DNA of 64,000 nucleotides from Reichenbachiella ulvae (GTDB lineage Bacteria > Bacteroidota > Bacteroidia > Cytophagales > Cyclobacteriaceae). Positions 52,808-62,900 of the stretch are shown piece by piece (positions within the stretch are counted from its first letter, which is position 1; every line of letters starts with the position of its first letter). The translations under genes were made by a program, and so were the position numbers. Where the stretch lies: contig NZ_JAOYOD010000001.1 in NCBI RefSeq assembly GCF_025833875.1, forward strand, positions 3,224,001 through 3,288,000. Reading direction: 5' to 3'. The notes beneath the pieces were generated by a model that had not been told where the DNA came from, ran no database searches, and saw only the letters and a program-made list of their open reading frames with translations.

Positions 52808-54019
52808 ATGGCCAAGAAAAGAATCCTCATGCTTGGGCCGGGCGAGCCCGTATCTAGAAACAGCGGTCTGGGAATAGCTGCTAAAGAAATCGCCAATTTT
52901 CTCAACGAGCAAACTGAACTAACCATCATTCAGCCGGATGAAATGGAAGTGATGGAAGCCATAGAGAATCATTTGTCGCTTTCTAAGCAAAAAGTAAACC
53001 TCGACGATTTCTCAGATTTCAAAGTATTATCAGAGCTATCCAAAATCAATGTCCAAAGCGCTATTTCTCCCTACTCCAATGGATGGGGAGACAGTACCAC
53101 CGAAAGCCAGGTGAATCATCCTTTGCACGATCAGCTCATCGATTTTTCGAAACAGATAGAAGCTGCAGCAGACAAAGTCAACTTTGATGTGATCTATGCT
53201 CACGACTGGATCAACTTTAGAGCAGCGATTGACATCAAGTCCAAACTGGACAAGCCTTTGATCCTTCATGTGCATTCTTTGGACTTTGATCGCAACTGTG
53301 GCAATTCAGGTTCATGGGTTTTCGATCTCGAGAAAGAAGCTTTCGAACAAGCGGATCAGATCATCTGTGTAAGTCACTATTCTAAAGGAATCATCCAAAC
53401 CGTTTATGGAATAGATGATTCCAAAATCTCGGTAGTTCACAATGGCTGCAGACTGAAAGAATATCCAGATCACGAAAGTCCATTCAAAGAGAAGATCGTA
53501 CTCTTCGTCGGAAGGCTGACAGGACAGAAAGGCCCAACCAAATTTCTCGAAATAGCTGAAAAAGTAAATGCCCTTTATCCAGATAGCCGATTCATCATGG
53601 CTGGAGAAGGCGATCTTTACAAATCGCTGATCGAGGCTGGAGCCCACTCCACTGTAGCCAACAAATTTCACATTACTGGATTTTTGAATGAGCCCGATTT
53701 GCTAAAAACCTATGCCATGGCGGACATATATTGCATGCCCTCTGTTTCAGAACCTTTTGGTCTTACAGCCATGGAGGCAGCAGCTGCAAAAATCCCAATG
53801 GTGATCTCCGAAAACTCAGGAGCCTCTGAGGTACTCAAAAGTGCATTGACAGCTCATTTTGATGATTCGGATAAATTTGCCAAAAACATTGTTTCGCTTT
53901 TAAAAAATGAAAAAGTAGCTCATCACATTGCCAGTGAAAACTACGCCTTGCTAAATGATCTCAGCTGGGAAAAGACAAACCAGAAAATTTTGAGTATCAT
54001 TGACACGGTAAGCGCATGA
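52808..54019 (+). CDS. GT4 family glycosyltransferase, glycogen-synthase-like
   Basis: The 403-residue GT-B enzyme begins MAKKRILMLGPGEPVSRNSG and has FDVIYAHDWINF in the N-domain and SVSEPFGLTAMEAAA (E-x7-E type donor site, Glu315 and Glu323) in the C-domain. Similar GT4 enzymes in bacterial glycogen loci use UDP- or ADP-glucose to extend alpha-1,4-glucan. With the GT3 synthase on the facing strand this would be a second glucan synthase in the locus. Its stop overlaps the next start as ATGA. Exact donor and product are inferred from context. Confidence 0.88.
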   Translation: MAKKRILMLGPGEPVSRNSGLGIAAKEIANFLNEQTELTIIQPDEMEVMEAIENHLSLSKQKVNLDDFSDFKVLSELSKINVQSAISPYSNGWGDSTTESQVNHPLHDQLIDFSKQIEAAADKVNFDVIYAHDWINFRAAIDIKSKLDKPLILHVHSLDFDRNCGNSGSWVFDLEKEAFEQADQIICVSHYSKGIIQTVYGIDDSKISVVHNGCRLKEYPDHESPFKEKIVLFVGRLTGQKGPTKFLEIAEKVNALYPDSRFIMAGEGDLYKSLIEAGAHSTVANKFHITGFLNEPDLLKTYAMADIYCMPSVSEPFGLTAMEAAAAKIPMVISENSGASEVLKSALTAHFDDSDKFAKNIVSLLKNEKVAHHIASENYALLNDLSWEKTNQKILSIIDTVSA

Positions 54020-55056
54020 CCAAGAAACTTTCGATCATACTGACCTTCGATTTTGCTCATAGCCTTGAGCCTTTTAGCCTCTTTGACATTGGTCAGGGAA
54101 AAGCCTATTTCAACATCGATCAGTCAGATGAAAATTTCATGATCGATTACCAGGGGTATCTGGAAAATGAACTCGACGATTTGGTAGCCCTTTGCAAAAA
54201 AGATAAGCTACCCATATCGGTCTACTTTTCATTGCCCTTTTTGGATATGCTGGAGAAACATGCCAGCAGGATACTAACGAAACTAAAGGAGGCCATCAAG
54301 CAAGGAAGTCTTTCCTTGCTGGGTGGGACCGCCAACCATGGATTATCATCCATTTACTCCACCACCCATTTCAAAGAGGAAATTCAGCATCATACCAAAA
54401 GGCTTGAAAAGCTTTTTGGTACAAAGCCAGAGTCTTTCTACAATACAGAAAATTTGTATTGTAACGAAATCACAGAAACACTGTTAGACCTTCAATTTCA
54501 ATCCTTATTTGCTGGGACAATTGAATGGTACCTCTGGAAGGACAAACAAAAAAGAGTCTTTCACACTACCTCTGACAAGAGTCAAAAGGTCTTCTTGCTC
54601 GACAATGACGAAGGTGCCAGTCTATTCTCTGAGAATGATCGAAACACGCATTTTCTGCAATTCGGACTGGAAGAAATGAGACGATTGGGAGGGATAGAAA
54701 GTATCGTAAAAAAAGCAACCAAAAAGGCCGATCTCATATCCCTGAAAGAACAAGTCTCAGAGACTGGAGACACCACAGTATACAACATCAAAGCCCCTGT
54801 AATGGGCAGCACCCATGGCTTGACCCTGGAATCCTTTCATGGCAATGCCCTTCAAAATCGTTCGTTGAAAGAATATTTTGCGCTGGAGGAGAAAGTAAGA
54901 AAAAGCAAAGACAAAGGTCTAATTCAAGATTGGGCACGACTCGGTCACATTGCCTATTTGCTAAAGATGAATAAGGACGAAGAGCAGCACATACTGCCCT
55001 ACGATTTTTACAACTACTACATGAATATCCTCAACGATCTTTCACTCAAGGCTTGA
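54016..55056 (+). CDS. GH57-like protein with incomplete active site
   Basis: The 346-residue protein aligns by eye with the GH57 alpha-amylase type: SLFDIGQGKAYF near 21-32, HFKEEIQHHTKRLEKLFG, FYNTENLYCNE with Glu145 in the nucleophile position, and the C-terminal PYDFYNYYMNILNDL. However the start HQPxR is FAHSLEP here, and no DYETFGEH-like segment with the acid/base Asp is present, and the protein is shorter than typical (about 400-450). It may be an inactive or altered enzyme, or a glucan-binding partner of the GT4 enzyme with which it is translationally coupled. Stop codon directly abuts the stop of the dipeptidase gene on the other strand. Confidence 0.78.
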   Translation: MTKKLSIILTFDFAHSLEPFSLFDIGQGKAYFNIDQSDENFMIDYQGYLENELDDLVALCKKDKLPISVYFSLPFLDMLEKHASRILTKLKEAIKQGSLSLLGGTANHGLSSIYSTTHFKEEIQHHTKRLEKLFGTKPESFYNTENLYCNEITETLLDLQFQSLFAGTIEWYLWKDKQKRVFHTTSDKSQKVFLLDNDEGASLFSENDRNTHFLQFGLEEMRRLGGIESIVKKATKKADLISLKEQVSETGDTTVYNIKAPVMGSTHGLTLESFHGNALQNRSLKEYFALEEKVRKSKDKGLIQDWARLGHIAYLLKMNKDEEQHILPYDFYNYYMNILNDLSLKA

Positions 55057-56133
55057 TCAACTCCAGGTCTTTTTAAGGAAACGAATCCAATTCTGACTCA
55101 GAATATTTTGAATATCCGTCTCAGAATATCCTCTGCTTGACAGTATTCCTGGCAAGGTCTGTAAGTCTGCTATTGTATCCAGATCCATAGGCCCTTGTTC
55201 CGTTCCAAACCCTCCATCCAGATCCGAACCTATGGCTGCATGCTCGGCATTACCAGCCAACTGGCAGATGTGATCAATATGGTCTGCCATCGTCTCCAAA
55301 GACACCTCTCTGGCCGCTGGACTAGACTCTCCTCTTACCCAATCAGGCACCATCATCCAGGCATCTAGCACAGCCCCGATGACTGCCCCTCTACTAATCA
55401 GCTCCTTTAACTGACGATCATCAAACTGACGATGGTGAGGCACCAGCGAACGGCAATTGTTGTGGCTGGCCCAAACAGGTCCACTGTAGTGATCCATCGC
55501 CTCCCAAAAACTCTCATCGCAGAGATGAGTAGCATCTAAGATGATCCCCAGACGCTCTACTTCCTTTAATAAGGCACGACCTTTCTCTCCCAAGCCTCCA
55601 CTCGATTCCGTTCCGAAAGCGTAGGTACCCGGGCCATAGTGAGCCGGCCCGATGGCTCTCAACCCCTGCTCATAGGCTCGCTCGAGATGATCCAAAGTAA
55701 CGATAGAATCAGCTCCCTCTAAACTCAGAATATATCCAATCGGCGTATCTTCAGGTGAATTCTCCCAGTTCTTCAAATGACGTTCCAGCCCTTCCCAATC
55801 TTTGATCTGAAGCATGTGACCGTCCTCCTCCATGGCTTTGTACCATGCCAATTGAGCTTGCGTCTGTGCATAGGCTTGCTCAGGGGAATTCCAACCAGGC
55901 AAATTACTTGAACGCTTGACATAGCGGGCAATTTGTGTAGCGACACAGATGCCAATATTGCCCTTGCGCATGGCAGGAAAAGAAACAGTTCCATTTCCTC
56001 TATCGGGTTTATCAGTCAATCCCTTTTCACTCTCACGAATCTCCTCTACGGTACATCTCAGGTCTCGATTCCATTCCATTGCATTCATGGATAGATCCAG
56101 ATGCGCATCAAATATCAAAGGTTGTTTTTTCAT
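55057..56133 (-). CDS. membrane dipeptidase, peptidase family M19
   Basis: The 358-residue zinc protease has the M19 ligand set: His11 and Asp13 in DAHLDL, Glu in SLEGADS, His in LDATHLCDESF, His in WASHNNCRSLVPHHRQFDD, and Asp in IGSDLDGGFGTEQGP. The family hydrolyses dipeptides, including ones with D-residues at the C-terminus. No signal peptide is seen, so it is likely cytoplasmic. It is the last gene of a four-gene operon with a D-amino-acid-type PLP enzyme, RidA and a GntP-type permease. Its stop codon abuts that of the GH57-like gene. Confidence 0.92.
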   Translation of the reverse strand: MKKQPLIFDAHLDLSMNAMEWNRDLRCTVEEIRESEKGLTDKPDRGNGTVSFPAMRKGNIGICVATQIARYVKRSSNLPGWNSPEQAYAQTQAQLAWYKAMEEDGHMLQIKDWEGLERHLKNWENSPEDTPIGYILSLEGADSIVTLDHLERAYEQGLRAIGPAHYGPGTYAFGTESSGGLGEKGRALLKEVERLGIILDATHLCDESFWEAMDHYSGPVWASHNNCRSLVPHHRQFDDRQLKELISRGAVIGAVLDAWMMVPDWVRGESSPAAREVSLETMADHIDHICQLAGNAEHAAIGSDLDGGFGTEQGPMDLDTIADLQTLPGILSSRGYSETDIQNILSQNWIRFLKKTWS

Positions 56134-56142
56134 ATTTCTTAT

Positions 56143-57231
56143 TCAGTTTCTTGCTCTAGCTATCTGCCATTGAGTAGTCATTCTGTGATTTTCGATTATG
56201 TAAGCTTGACTGTGTAGAGCCACTGTAGGACATATATGAGTAGGGATGGCCAAAAGCTCCTCCCCAATATTTAGCGAAGAAGAGGGCTCTTTCAGCGCTA
56301 GATGCTCCTCGCTATGCATCACAGGCTCATATGCAGGAAGGCCCAAAAATTGCGCACGCGGATGTACCATTCCAGAGGCGACCGCTTTGTGTCCAAGGTC
56401 GAGACATATCACCCCCTGCTTCGGTCTACTTACCACCCGAGTCAACAAAAGTGCTGCAGGCAAAAATTCTAAATCCGGGAAAGAGGAAGCATAACCCTCA
56501 TCCCAAAGCAATGGGGTCCCTGGGCTCAAAATGCGCCCTTCGAATCTCGCATGAACAGGAAAGGTAGGTGTACCTCCTGCCACAATCTCAGGAACCTCAA
56601 AACCTTCTTTTTTCAATCGCTCCTCCATGACCTCTACTGCGGCAAACTCCTCCACTGCGTGACGTACACGATCTTCTAAATCCCGATCATGTATATGTCC
56701 ATCATAAACATGAAATCCTCTAGACTTGATAAAAGGAGACTCTGACATTTTCTTATACAGATGGACTGCAGCTTCTCCTGGCATGACACCTGTTCGATTC
56801 ATGCCACTGTTGATATCCAGATAAACCTCAGCCTTGATTTGCCTACTTGTGGCCATTACTGATAGATCTTCCAATGCCTGTTCAGCGTCTACAATACTGG
56901 AAAATCGAGTATCAGGAAATTTTTGGATCAAGTCAAAATAACGATCCAGATTCGGCCCCAGCAATTGATAGGCGATTAGCAAATCTTTCACACCCGCTCG
57001 AGCACACATCTCTGCTTCATGAAGAGTCGCACATTTGAACTGATTGATCCCCTGCTCCATCTGGAGTTGAACTACCTCCGCCATCTTATGGGTTTTCACA
57101 TGGGGCCTCAATCTCTCGGTACCACCGGCGATATCAATCATCCGACGAATGTTTTCTCTGATGCGATCGGGATAGACCAGAAGTGAGGGAGAAGGAATGG
57201 AATCGATATTTGCTACCTCAAACCATTCCAT
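56143..57231 (-). CDS. PLP-dependent D-serine dehydratase / D-threonine aldolase family enzyme
   Basis: The 362-residue fold-type III enzyme has the PLP Lys46 in RPHVKTHKMAEV and the SPSLLVYPDRIRENI start; the C-terminal half carries the HxC zinc-type pair in PTHICPTVALHS seen in eukaryote-type (DSD1) D-serine dehydratases and D-threonine aldolases. The reaction would be either D-serine to aminoacrylate/pyruvate or D-threonine cleavage to glycine and acetaldehyde; the sequence alone does not decide. It is three bases after RidA, whose job is to deaminate aminoacrylate-type enamines, which favours the dehydratase reading. Length is normal. Confidence 0.88.
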   Translation of the reverse strand: MEWFEVANIDSIPSPSLLVYPDRIRENIRRMIDIAGGTERLRPHVKTHKMAEVVQLQMEQGINQFKCATLHEAEMCARAGVKDLLIAYQLLGPNLDRYFDLIQKFPDTRFSSIVDAEQALEDLSVMATSRQIKAEVYLDINSGMNRTGVMPGEAAVHLYKKMSESPFIKSRGFHVYDGHIHDRDLEDRVRHAVEEFAAVEVMEERLKKEGFEVPEIVAGGTPTFPVHARFEGRILSPGTPLLWDEGYASSFPDLEFLPAALLLTRVVSRPKQGVICLDLGHKAVASGMVHPRAQFLGLPAYEPVMHSEEHLALKEPSSSLNIGEELLAIPTHICPTVALHSQAYIIENHRMTTQWQIARARN

Positions 57232-57233
57232 AA

Positions 57234-57695
57234 CTATTCTTCTATCTCAAAAATGGCTTCTACCTCCACAGGAATATTTCCTGGTAGGATCATGCCTACT
57301 GCGCTTCGTGCTCCCAAACCATTTTCCTTTCCGAACACTTCTGCCATCAGTTCTGAAAAACCATTCATCACATAGGGCTGATCGAAAAAATCCATTTCGC
57401 TATTGACCATTCCCAGAACTTTAATGGTTCGCTTGATTTTGTATTTGGGATCCAAGTGCTTGATCAATGTCGACAGCATGGTCAACCCTACCTGTCGAGC
57501 AGCAGCCTTAGCAGCATCTTTATCCAATGCACTACCGACTTTTCCTTTGATCAGGGAAGCATCGGGCAACACAGGTCCATGGCCAGAGACATAGAGCATA
57601 TTGCCTGTCACAACCAACGGAACATAAACCCCTCCTGGTGGTGGAGCCGGTGGCAATTCCAATCCTAATTCTTCAATTCTATCTTTTAGATTCAT
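57234..57695 (-). CDS. RidA family reactive enamine/imine deaminase
   Basis: The 153-residue protein belongs to the RidA/YjgF family, with the typical NMLYVSGHGPVLPD segment, a conserved Arg in GARSAVGM, and the ending PVEVEAIFEIEE. RidA hydrolyses 2-aminoacrylate and related enamines made by PLP dehydratases to the keto acid and ammonia. It lies directly after the GntP permease gene (stop 57696-57698, start 57695) and three bases before the PLP enzyme gene. The length is longer than the ~128-residue E. coli RidA because of extra N- and mid-loop residues. Confidence 0.9.
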   Translation of the reverse strand: MNLKDRIEELGLELPPAPPPGGVYVPLVVTGNMLYVSGHGPVLPDASLIKGKVGSALDKDAAKAAARQVGLTMLSTLIKHLDPKYKIKRTIKVLGMVNSEMDFFDQPYVMNGFSELMAEVFGKENGLGARSAVGMILPGNIPVEVEAIFEIEE

Positions 57696-59012
57696 TTATA
57701 TGAATGTTTGTAAAATCAATACGCTGATCAAACCCGTCACCGACACGATTGTTTCCATTACAGTCCAGGTAGAGAGGGTTTCTTTCAGGCTTAAGTTAAA
57801 ATATTCTTTGAACATCCAGAAACCGCTATCATTCACATGAGAGAACATCAAGCTACCAGACCCTATCGCGAGTACCATCAACTCACCGGACACTCCGGCA
57901 GTACCTAAGACTGGAAGAATAATACCTGCGGTAGTCAAGCCTGCTACTGTCGCAGAACCCACACAAACTCGAATCGCCGCTGCGATCGACCAGGCCAGTA
58001 GCAAAGGCGATAAGGAAGAACCTTTCAGCATGTCTCCGATATACTCACTGACACCACTGTCAATCAACACTTGTTTCAGCGCTCCTGCTCCACCAATAAT
58101 CAACAATATCATAGTAATACCCGACACTGCCTGTACAATAGATTTCATCACCTCGTCCATCTTCTTCCCTCTTTTCAATCCCAGCGTATAAATCGCCAAA
58201 AGGACAGAGAGCAACATGGCCAACAGCGGATTACCCCAATAGGTTGACAAAGTGTGCAGGGTACTTCCCTCCTCGGTCATCAACCCTACTACGGCAGAGG
58301 ATCCAATTAAAATCAAGGGGAACAAGGCCGTAACAATACTAGTCAACAAACTAGGTAATTGGTGCTCAGGCACAGGAGTCAAATCGAAAATATCTTTTGG
58401 AGGGGTCGGGTTGATATGCTTCAGCGTACGCGAAAAAAGTGGCCCTGCCAAAACAATTGCAGGTATTGCTGCTACCACTCCATAAATCAAAGTCAATCCC
58501 AAATCAGCTTCGAACATAATCGCAATCGCTGAGGGAGCCGGGTGCGGAGGCAGATAACCATGCGTCACAGACAATGACGCCAGCATCGGCAGTCCAACAT
58601 ACAACAGTGGCAAACGGGTAGTCTGAGCAACAGCAAAAACCAATGGCACAAGAATAACGAAGCCTACCGAATAAAACATTGGGATCCCAACGATGAATCC
58701 AGTAAGTACCAGTGCCCATTGCACCTTTTGAATCCCGAAGAGCTTGACTAGGGAGGTCGTGATCCGCTGAGCAGCTCCACTGTCAGCAACCAGCTTGCCC
58801 AGCATGGCACCAAATCCCAAAATAATAATCAAAAATCCAAGGGTATTTCCAATACCATTTTGGATGGAGGATGCGACCTCATCCAGAGGCATGCCTTGAC
58901 CTAAACCTACAATGAGCGAAACGATCACAAAGGCAATAAAAGCATTGAGGCGAAAGGCAATGATGAGTAAGAGTAAAATAGCAATCCCTATCAGGGCAAT
59001 AATCAGAGGCAT
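57696..59012 (-). CDS. GntP family permease (gluconate/D-serine type)
   Basis: From the ATG at 59012 the 438-residue protein has about 12-14 membrane helices, with GFGAMLGKLVADSGAAQ, FYSVGFVILVPLVF, THGYLPPHPAPSAIA and the C-terminal GSGSLMFSHVNDSGFWMFKEYF blocks typical of the GntP group. GntP proteins import gluconate or related acids; the DsdX branch imports D-serine. An upstream in-frame ATG at 59144 would add 44 residues without transmembrane character, so it was rejected. First gene of the operon with RidA, the PLP enzyme and M19 dipeptidase. Confidence 0.93.
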   Translation of the reverse strand: MPLIIALIGIAILLLLIIAFRLNAFIAFVIVSLIVGLGQGMPLDEVASSIQNGIGNTLGFLIIILGFGAMLGKLVADSGAAQRITTSLVKLFGIQKVQWALVLTGFIVGIPMFYSVGFVILVPLVFAVAQTTRLPLLYVGLPMLASLSVTHGYLPPHPAPSAIAIMFEADLGLTLIYGVVAAIPAIVLAGPLFSRTLKHINPTPPKDIFDLTPVPEHQLPSLLTSIVTALFPLILIGSSAVVGLMTEEGSTLHTLSTYWGNPLLAMLLSVLLAIYTLGLKRGKKMDEVMKSIVQAVSGITMILLIIGGAGALKQVLIDSGVSEYIGDMLKGSSLSPLLLAWSIAAAIRVCVGSATVAGLTTAGIILPVLGTAGVSGELMVLAIGSGSLMFSHVNDSGFWMFKEYFNLSLKETLSTWTVMETIVSVTGLISVLILQTFI

Positions 59013-59180
59013 AAATTTGAAATTATAGATTTTAAAATTCCACAATTTACAAGGAAGCAAAAAAAAACTTCGCTCAACGACCATTTTGGGCAGATTTTCA
59101 GCAGGGGTTTTTATACCGAATGCACAGGGGATTTGTTCACCCAATTTTGCAAACTAATACTCATTAATCAATTCTATGAA

Positions 59181-59792
59181 TTAACGATCATTCAGGCCCT
59201 TGCCTTCCATCATTGCAGGAATGCATTTTTCGATTCTGGATACCCTTGTTTTGGATTGTTTAGGTTGAGAAAAATGAAGTAAATAAGCTCTCTGCCGACC
59301 TGGAGTCAATGCCTCAAAAGCCGCCTTGAGCTCAGCATCCTCATTTAAAACTTGTTCAAATTCCTCAGGCATTTTATACTCAGACTTCTTCTTCAATTCC
59401 ACCTGCAAGCCTTTATCTTCTATTTCAATGGCATTCTTTATGTAGGATTTTAGCACTGATTCCAGTTCCATGACATCATCTAGAGAGCTAAACCGTATCT
59501 GACGCGCCGCCTGCACATTTTCTGTCTGCTGCACCAAAATACCTTCCGGATCATTAAGCAGTACGCCCTTGTGAAACAGCAATGCACAATACTCCTTGAA
59601 ACCATGAATGAGAACTACATTCTTGCCTTTGAAGGTATAGCAAGGGTGTCCCCACTTGAGCTCCTCACGCCAGTCCTCTGTAGAATCTGTTGGTTGACAA
59701 TCAAGGACTATTCTACGGAGCTCTATGTAAGCATCCTGCCATTGGGTTTCCTTATCAAAAAAGAAATCGACTTTTGGATTGGTCATGGGCAT
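59181..59792 (-). CDS. YdeI/OmpD-associated (OmdA) family protein with DUF1801-like part
   Basis: The protein of about 203 residues has a DUF1801-like region in the middle (LKWGHPCYTFKGKNVVLIHGFK to LFHKGVLLND) and a C-terminal OmdA/YdeI segment (FEALTPGRQRAYLLHFSQPKQSKTRVSRIEKCIP), matching YdeI family proteins that have been linked to bacteriocin protection. The ATG at 59792 or 59786 is better than the upstream frame start. It is a single gene between the D-amino acid operon and the sensor kinase and has no obvious partners. Confidence 0.85.
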   Translation of the reverse strand: MPMTNPKVDFFFDKETQWQDAYIELRRIVLDCQPTDSTEDWREELKWGHPCYTFKGKNVVLIHGFKEYCALLFHKGVLLNDPEGILVQQTENVQAARQIRFSSLDDVMELESVLKSYIKNAIEIEDKGLQVELKKKSEYKMPEEFEQVLNEDAELKAAFEALTPGRQRAYLLHFSQPKQSKTRVSRIEKCIPAMMEGKGLNDR

Positions 59793-59907
59793 TTTACTGA
59801 AAAAGATCTTTCTGGTTGATTTTAAAACATATTTCAATATCAATATAAGTTATCAAACATCAAACTATTGTAAATTCAAGTAGAATGAGAGATATTGTAT
59901 CTGTGCT

Positions 59908-62900
59908 ATGATCGATATGACTAAATGCCTCAAACCCTACTTCTGGATTCTTTGGGTTTTGAGTCCCTTGCTGACTTATGGACAGCGTACTTATACACCA
60001 AGTATGGCCGACCCACTGACCGAATCCAGACGGTTTGCCCTTTTTCCAGAACTTGAGAATCAGGGCGTCAGGTGCATTACTTCTTTTCCACAATCTGAAT
60101 TATATTGGTTTGGTTTAGATTCAGGGATCGCCTCATACGATGGTTACAACTGGAAGGTATTTGGAGAGAATGATGGTGTTTTTAAACCTGCAGACAAAAT
60201 ACTCATCACTAAGAATGAAACCGTTTATGCTGTTGGTCAGAACGGACTCATCAAACTGGTAGATGGACAATGGCAATTCGTTTTTCAGATGCCTTCCGAA
60301 ATCCGACTTTTTACCAAATCCTTCAAGCAACTTTCGAGTGGCAACCTGATCATTTCTTCTCAGCTAGGAGTCATTCTAGTCAAACAAAACGAACGCCCCT
60401 ACCTACTAACGAGTCAAAAAAAATGGGAGGAATATGAGGCATACAACGAGGTATTTCAATATGTCCAAATCCCTGAAATCTACCTAACCGAAGGCGAATA
60501 CTCCGGGAGTACAGATACCCATGAATTAAGTCCGGGTGTACTTTGGGTAGCGATAGATTATAGAAGACAGGAAGAAAAAGGGGAAATTCTTCAAGTCACC
60601 GAAAAAGACATCCTGAGCGGTTCCCTCACCTCTGTGGAAATGTTGAGTCATTTCTATGGTATCAGACTTGGAGACCAGCAAACCATCTTCCAGGCTTCAA
60701 ACGGTGTGATTTGGGTAATCAACCATTCTAATAGAGTCGCTGCTCTTGCTTACTCCAATGGGGTCTGGGAACGCATAGATTTTGGCAGCAAACTCAACAC
60801 CAACTTTTATGCAGAAAATATTGAAGAAACACCCGATGGGAAAATCTGGATCACCGGTGTAGGAAAAATATACACAATGGATACCAGTGGCCAATGGGTG
60901 AACTACAACTCTGAGGACTTAGGAATCAAGCAAACCCATATCGACCTACATGTGGGCAATTACAATGACCTCTGGATATTCGGGAGTAAATCCAATGTAT
61001 ACAAAGTGGATATGTCTCAGGACAAGTGGGTAGGCTACTTAGGACTCAATTTCCAATGCCAAACTAGTGATGGTACCTCATGGTTTTTGGACATAGATGG
61101 GAATATTATCAAAAAGAAAAATGGAAAGTGGATCATACTGGATAAAACTGCTAATCAAATTGAGGACCCTGTATCCCTATACGCTGCAAAAGATGATATC
61201 ATTTGGCTGGTCGGTAGTCAGGATCAAACAGCAGCCGCTAGCTATCTAAAAGACGGAAATTGGGAAATGATCATCATGCCAGCTCTGTCCTGGGGAGTGG
61301 ATTATCGCGCATTTTACGAATCAAAAGAAGGAGAGATATGGTTAGGGGCAACATCTGACGTCCATGATGATCGCAAACAATTAGGAGGAGTGATTCAAAT
61401 CAAAAACCCATATGACATAGAAAACAGAAAATTCACACATCATATACCTCACACTACCGCTTCCGGACTTGCCAAACAAAACGCTTATGGTCTCGCCCAA
61501 AGCAAGGATGGTAGAATTTGGCTTGGAGGATCTTATCTGGACTATTGGGAAGGAGACATCTGGCACAGATTGGATAGTATAGAAGCCCTTGATGACTATG
61601 TGAATGAAGTCTACAATGATCAAAATGGCACCTTGTACGTAGGATCCAGACATCATGGTCTTTACATCCTCAAAGAAAATCAATGGACGAATTACACTTC
61701 TGATGGCGACCTTACGAGCAACAATATCATCGGTATTGCCAGTGATGAAGAGGGCAAGAAGATTTGGATTGCAACAGACAAGGGCTACAGTCATTTCAAT
61801 GGCACCTTATGGATCAATGACATCTTCCCTCAAGAATTGACACTAAGCTACGAAGGAGGCGCCATTTTTAATATAGATGACCAGCTTTGGATCAGCGTTT
61901 CTCCCCGTGAATGGAAAAGAAGGGTATATGACCAGAGCCCCCTAAGTAAGAAAGTGATTCAAAATTTTCAATCCTATAAATATGAAGGCGATACAATATC
62001 GCCCGAAACCTGGATCGATAGTTATACGGAGTCTGTGGACCATTTTGGTAACACTGCCATTTTTTGGTCAGGAAAGGATTTCTTTAACACTACCAAAACT
62101 GAATCGCTCCTATTTTCCTATCAGCTCGACGATCAGAAATGGTCTCCTTATAGTCATGAGACCAGCCATACTTTCTTGAGTTTGACTGATGGGAAGCACA
62201 CCTTCAAGGTACGTGCGATGCGAAAGGAAGGAAATGTAGATCCTACTCCTGCGCAGATTGAATTCACAGTTTTACCACCAGTTTGGAAACAACTCTGGTT
62301 TATTACGCTTCTGATTCTTTTCATGGGAATCATATTCTACTATCAGTACCAGATCTATCAAAAACGCCTCATTCTGCAGTCTGTCAATGCCGATTTAGAA
62401 AAAAGCAATACTACATTGGTCAAAAAAACAGAAGAGCTAGCAGATGCACTAGATCAGTTAAAACAAGCCCAAACCAAACTGATTCAAAACGAAAAAATGG
62501 CGACACTTGGTGTGCTATCGGCTGGTGTGGCTCACGAAATCAACAATCCCCTCAATTTTATCAAAGGAGGTGTGGACGGGTTGCTCCCAATTGTATCTGA
62601 ACTGGAGAAGAAGGATAAAAATCTGGCCAAATTTGTCAAGATCATCAATGAAGGAGTCAAACGTGCCAATGCCATTGTAAAAGGCCTCGGCAAATTCAGT
62701 AGACAAACCGACTCTACTATTGAAACCTGCGATATTCATCGCATCTTAGAAGATTGCCTGCTCATTTTGCATGGTACGATGAAAAACAACATCGAAATAG
62801 AAAGGGACTTTTGTAGTGAACAACTGATCGTAACAGGGAATGAAGGGAAATTGCATCAGGCCTTTTTGAATATTCTTGCCAATGCCCAACAGGCCATAGT

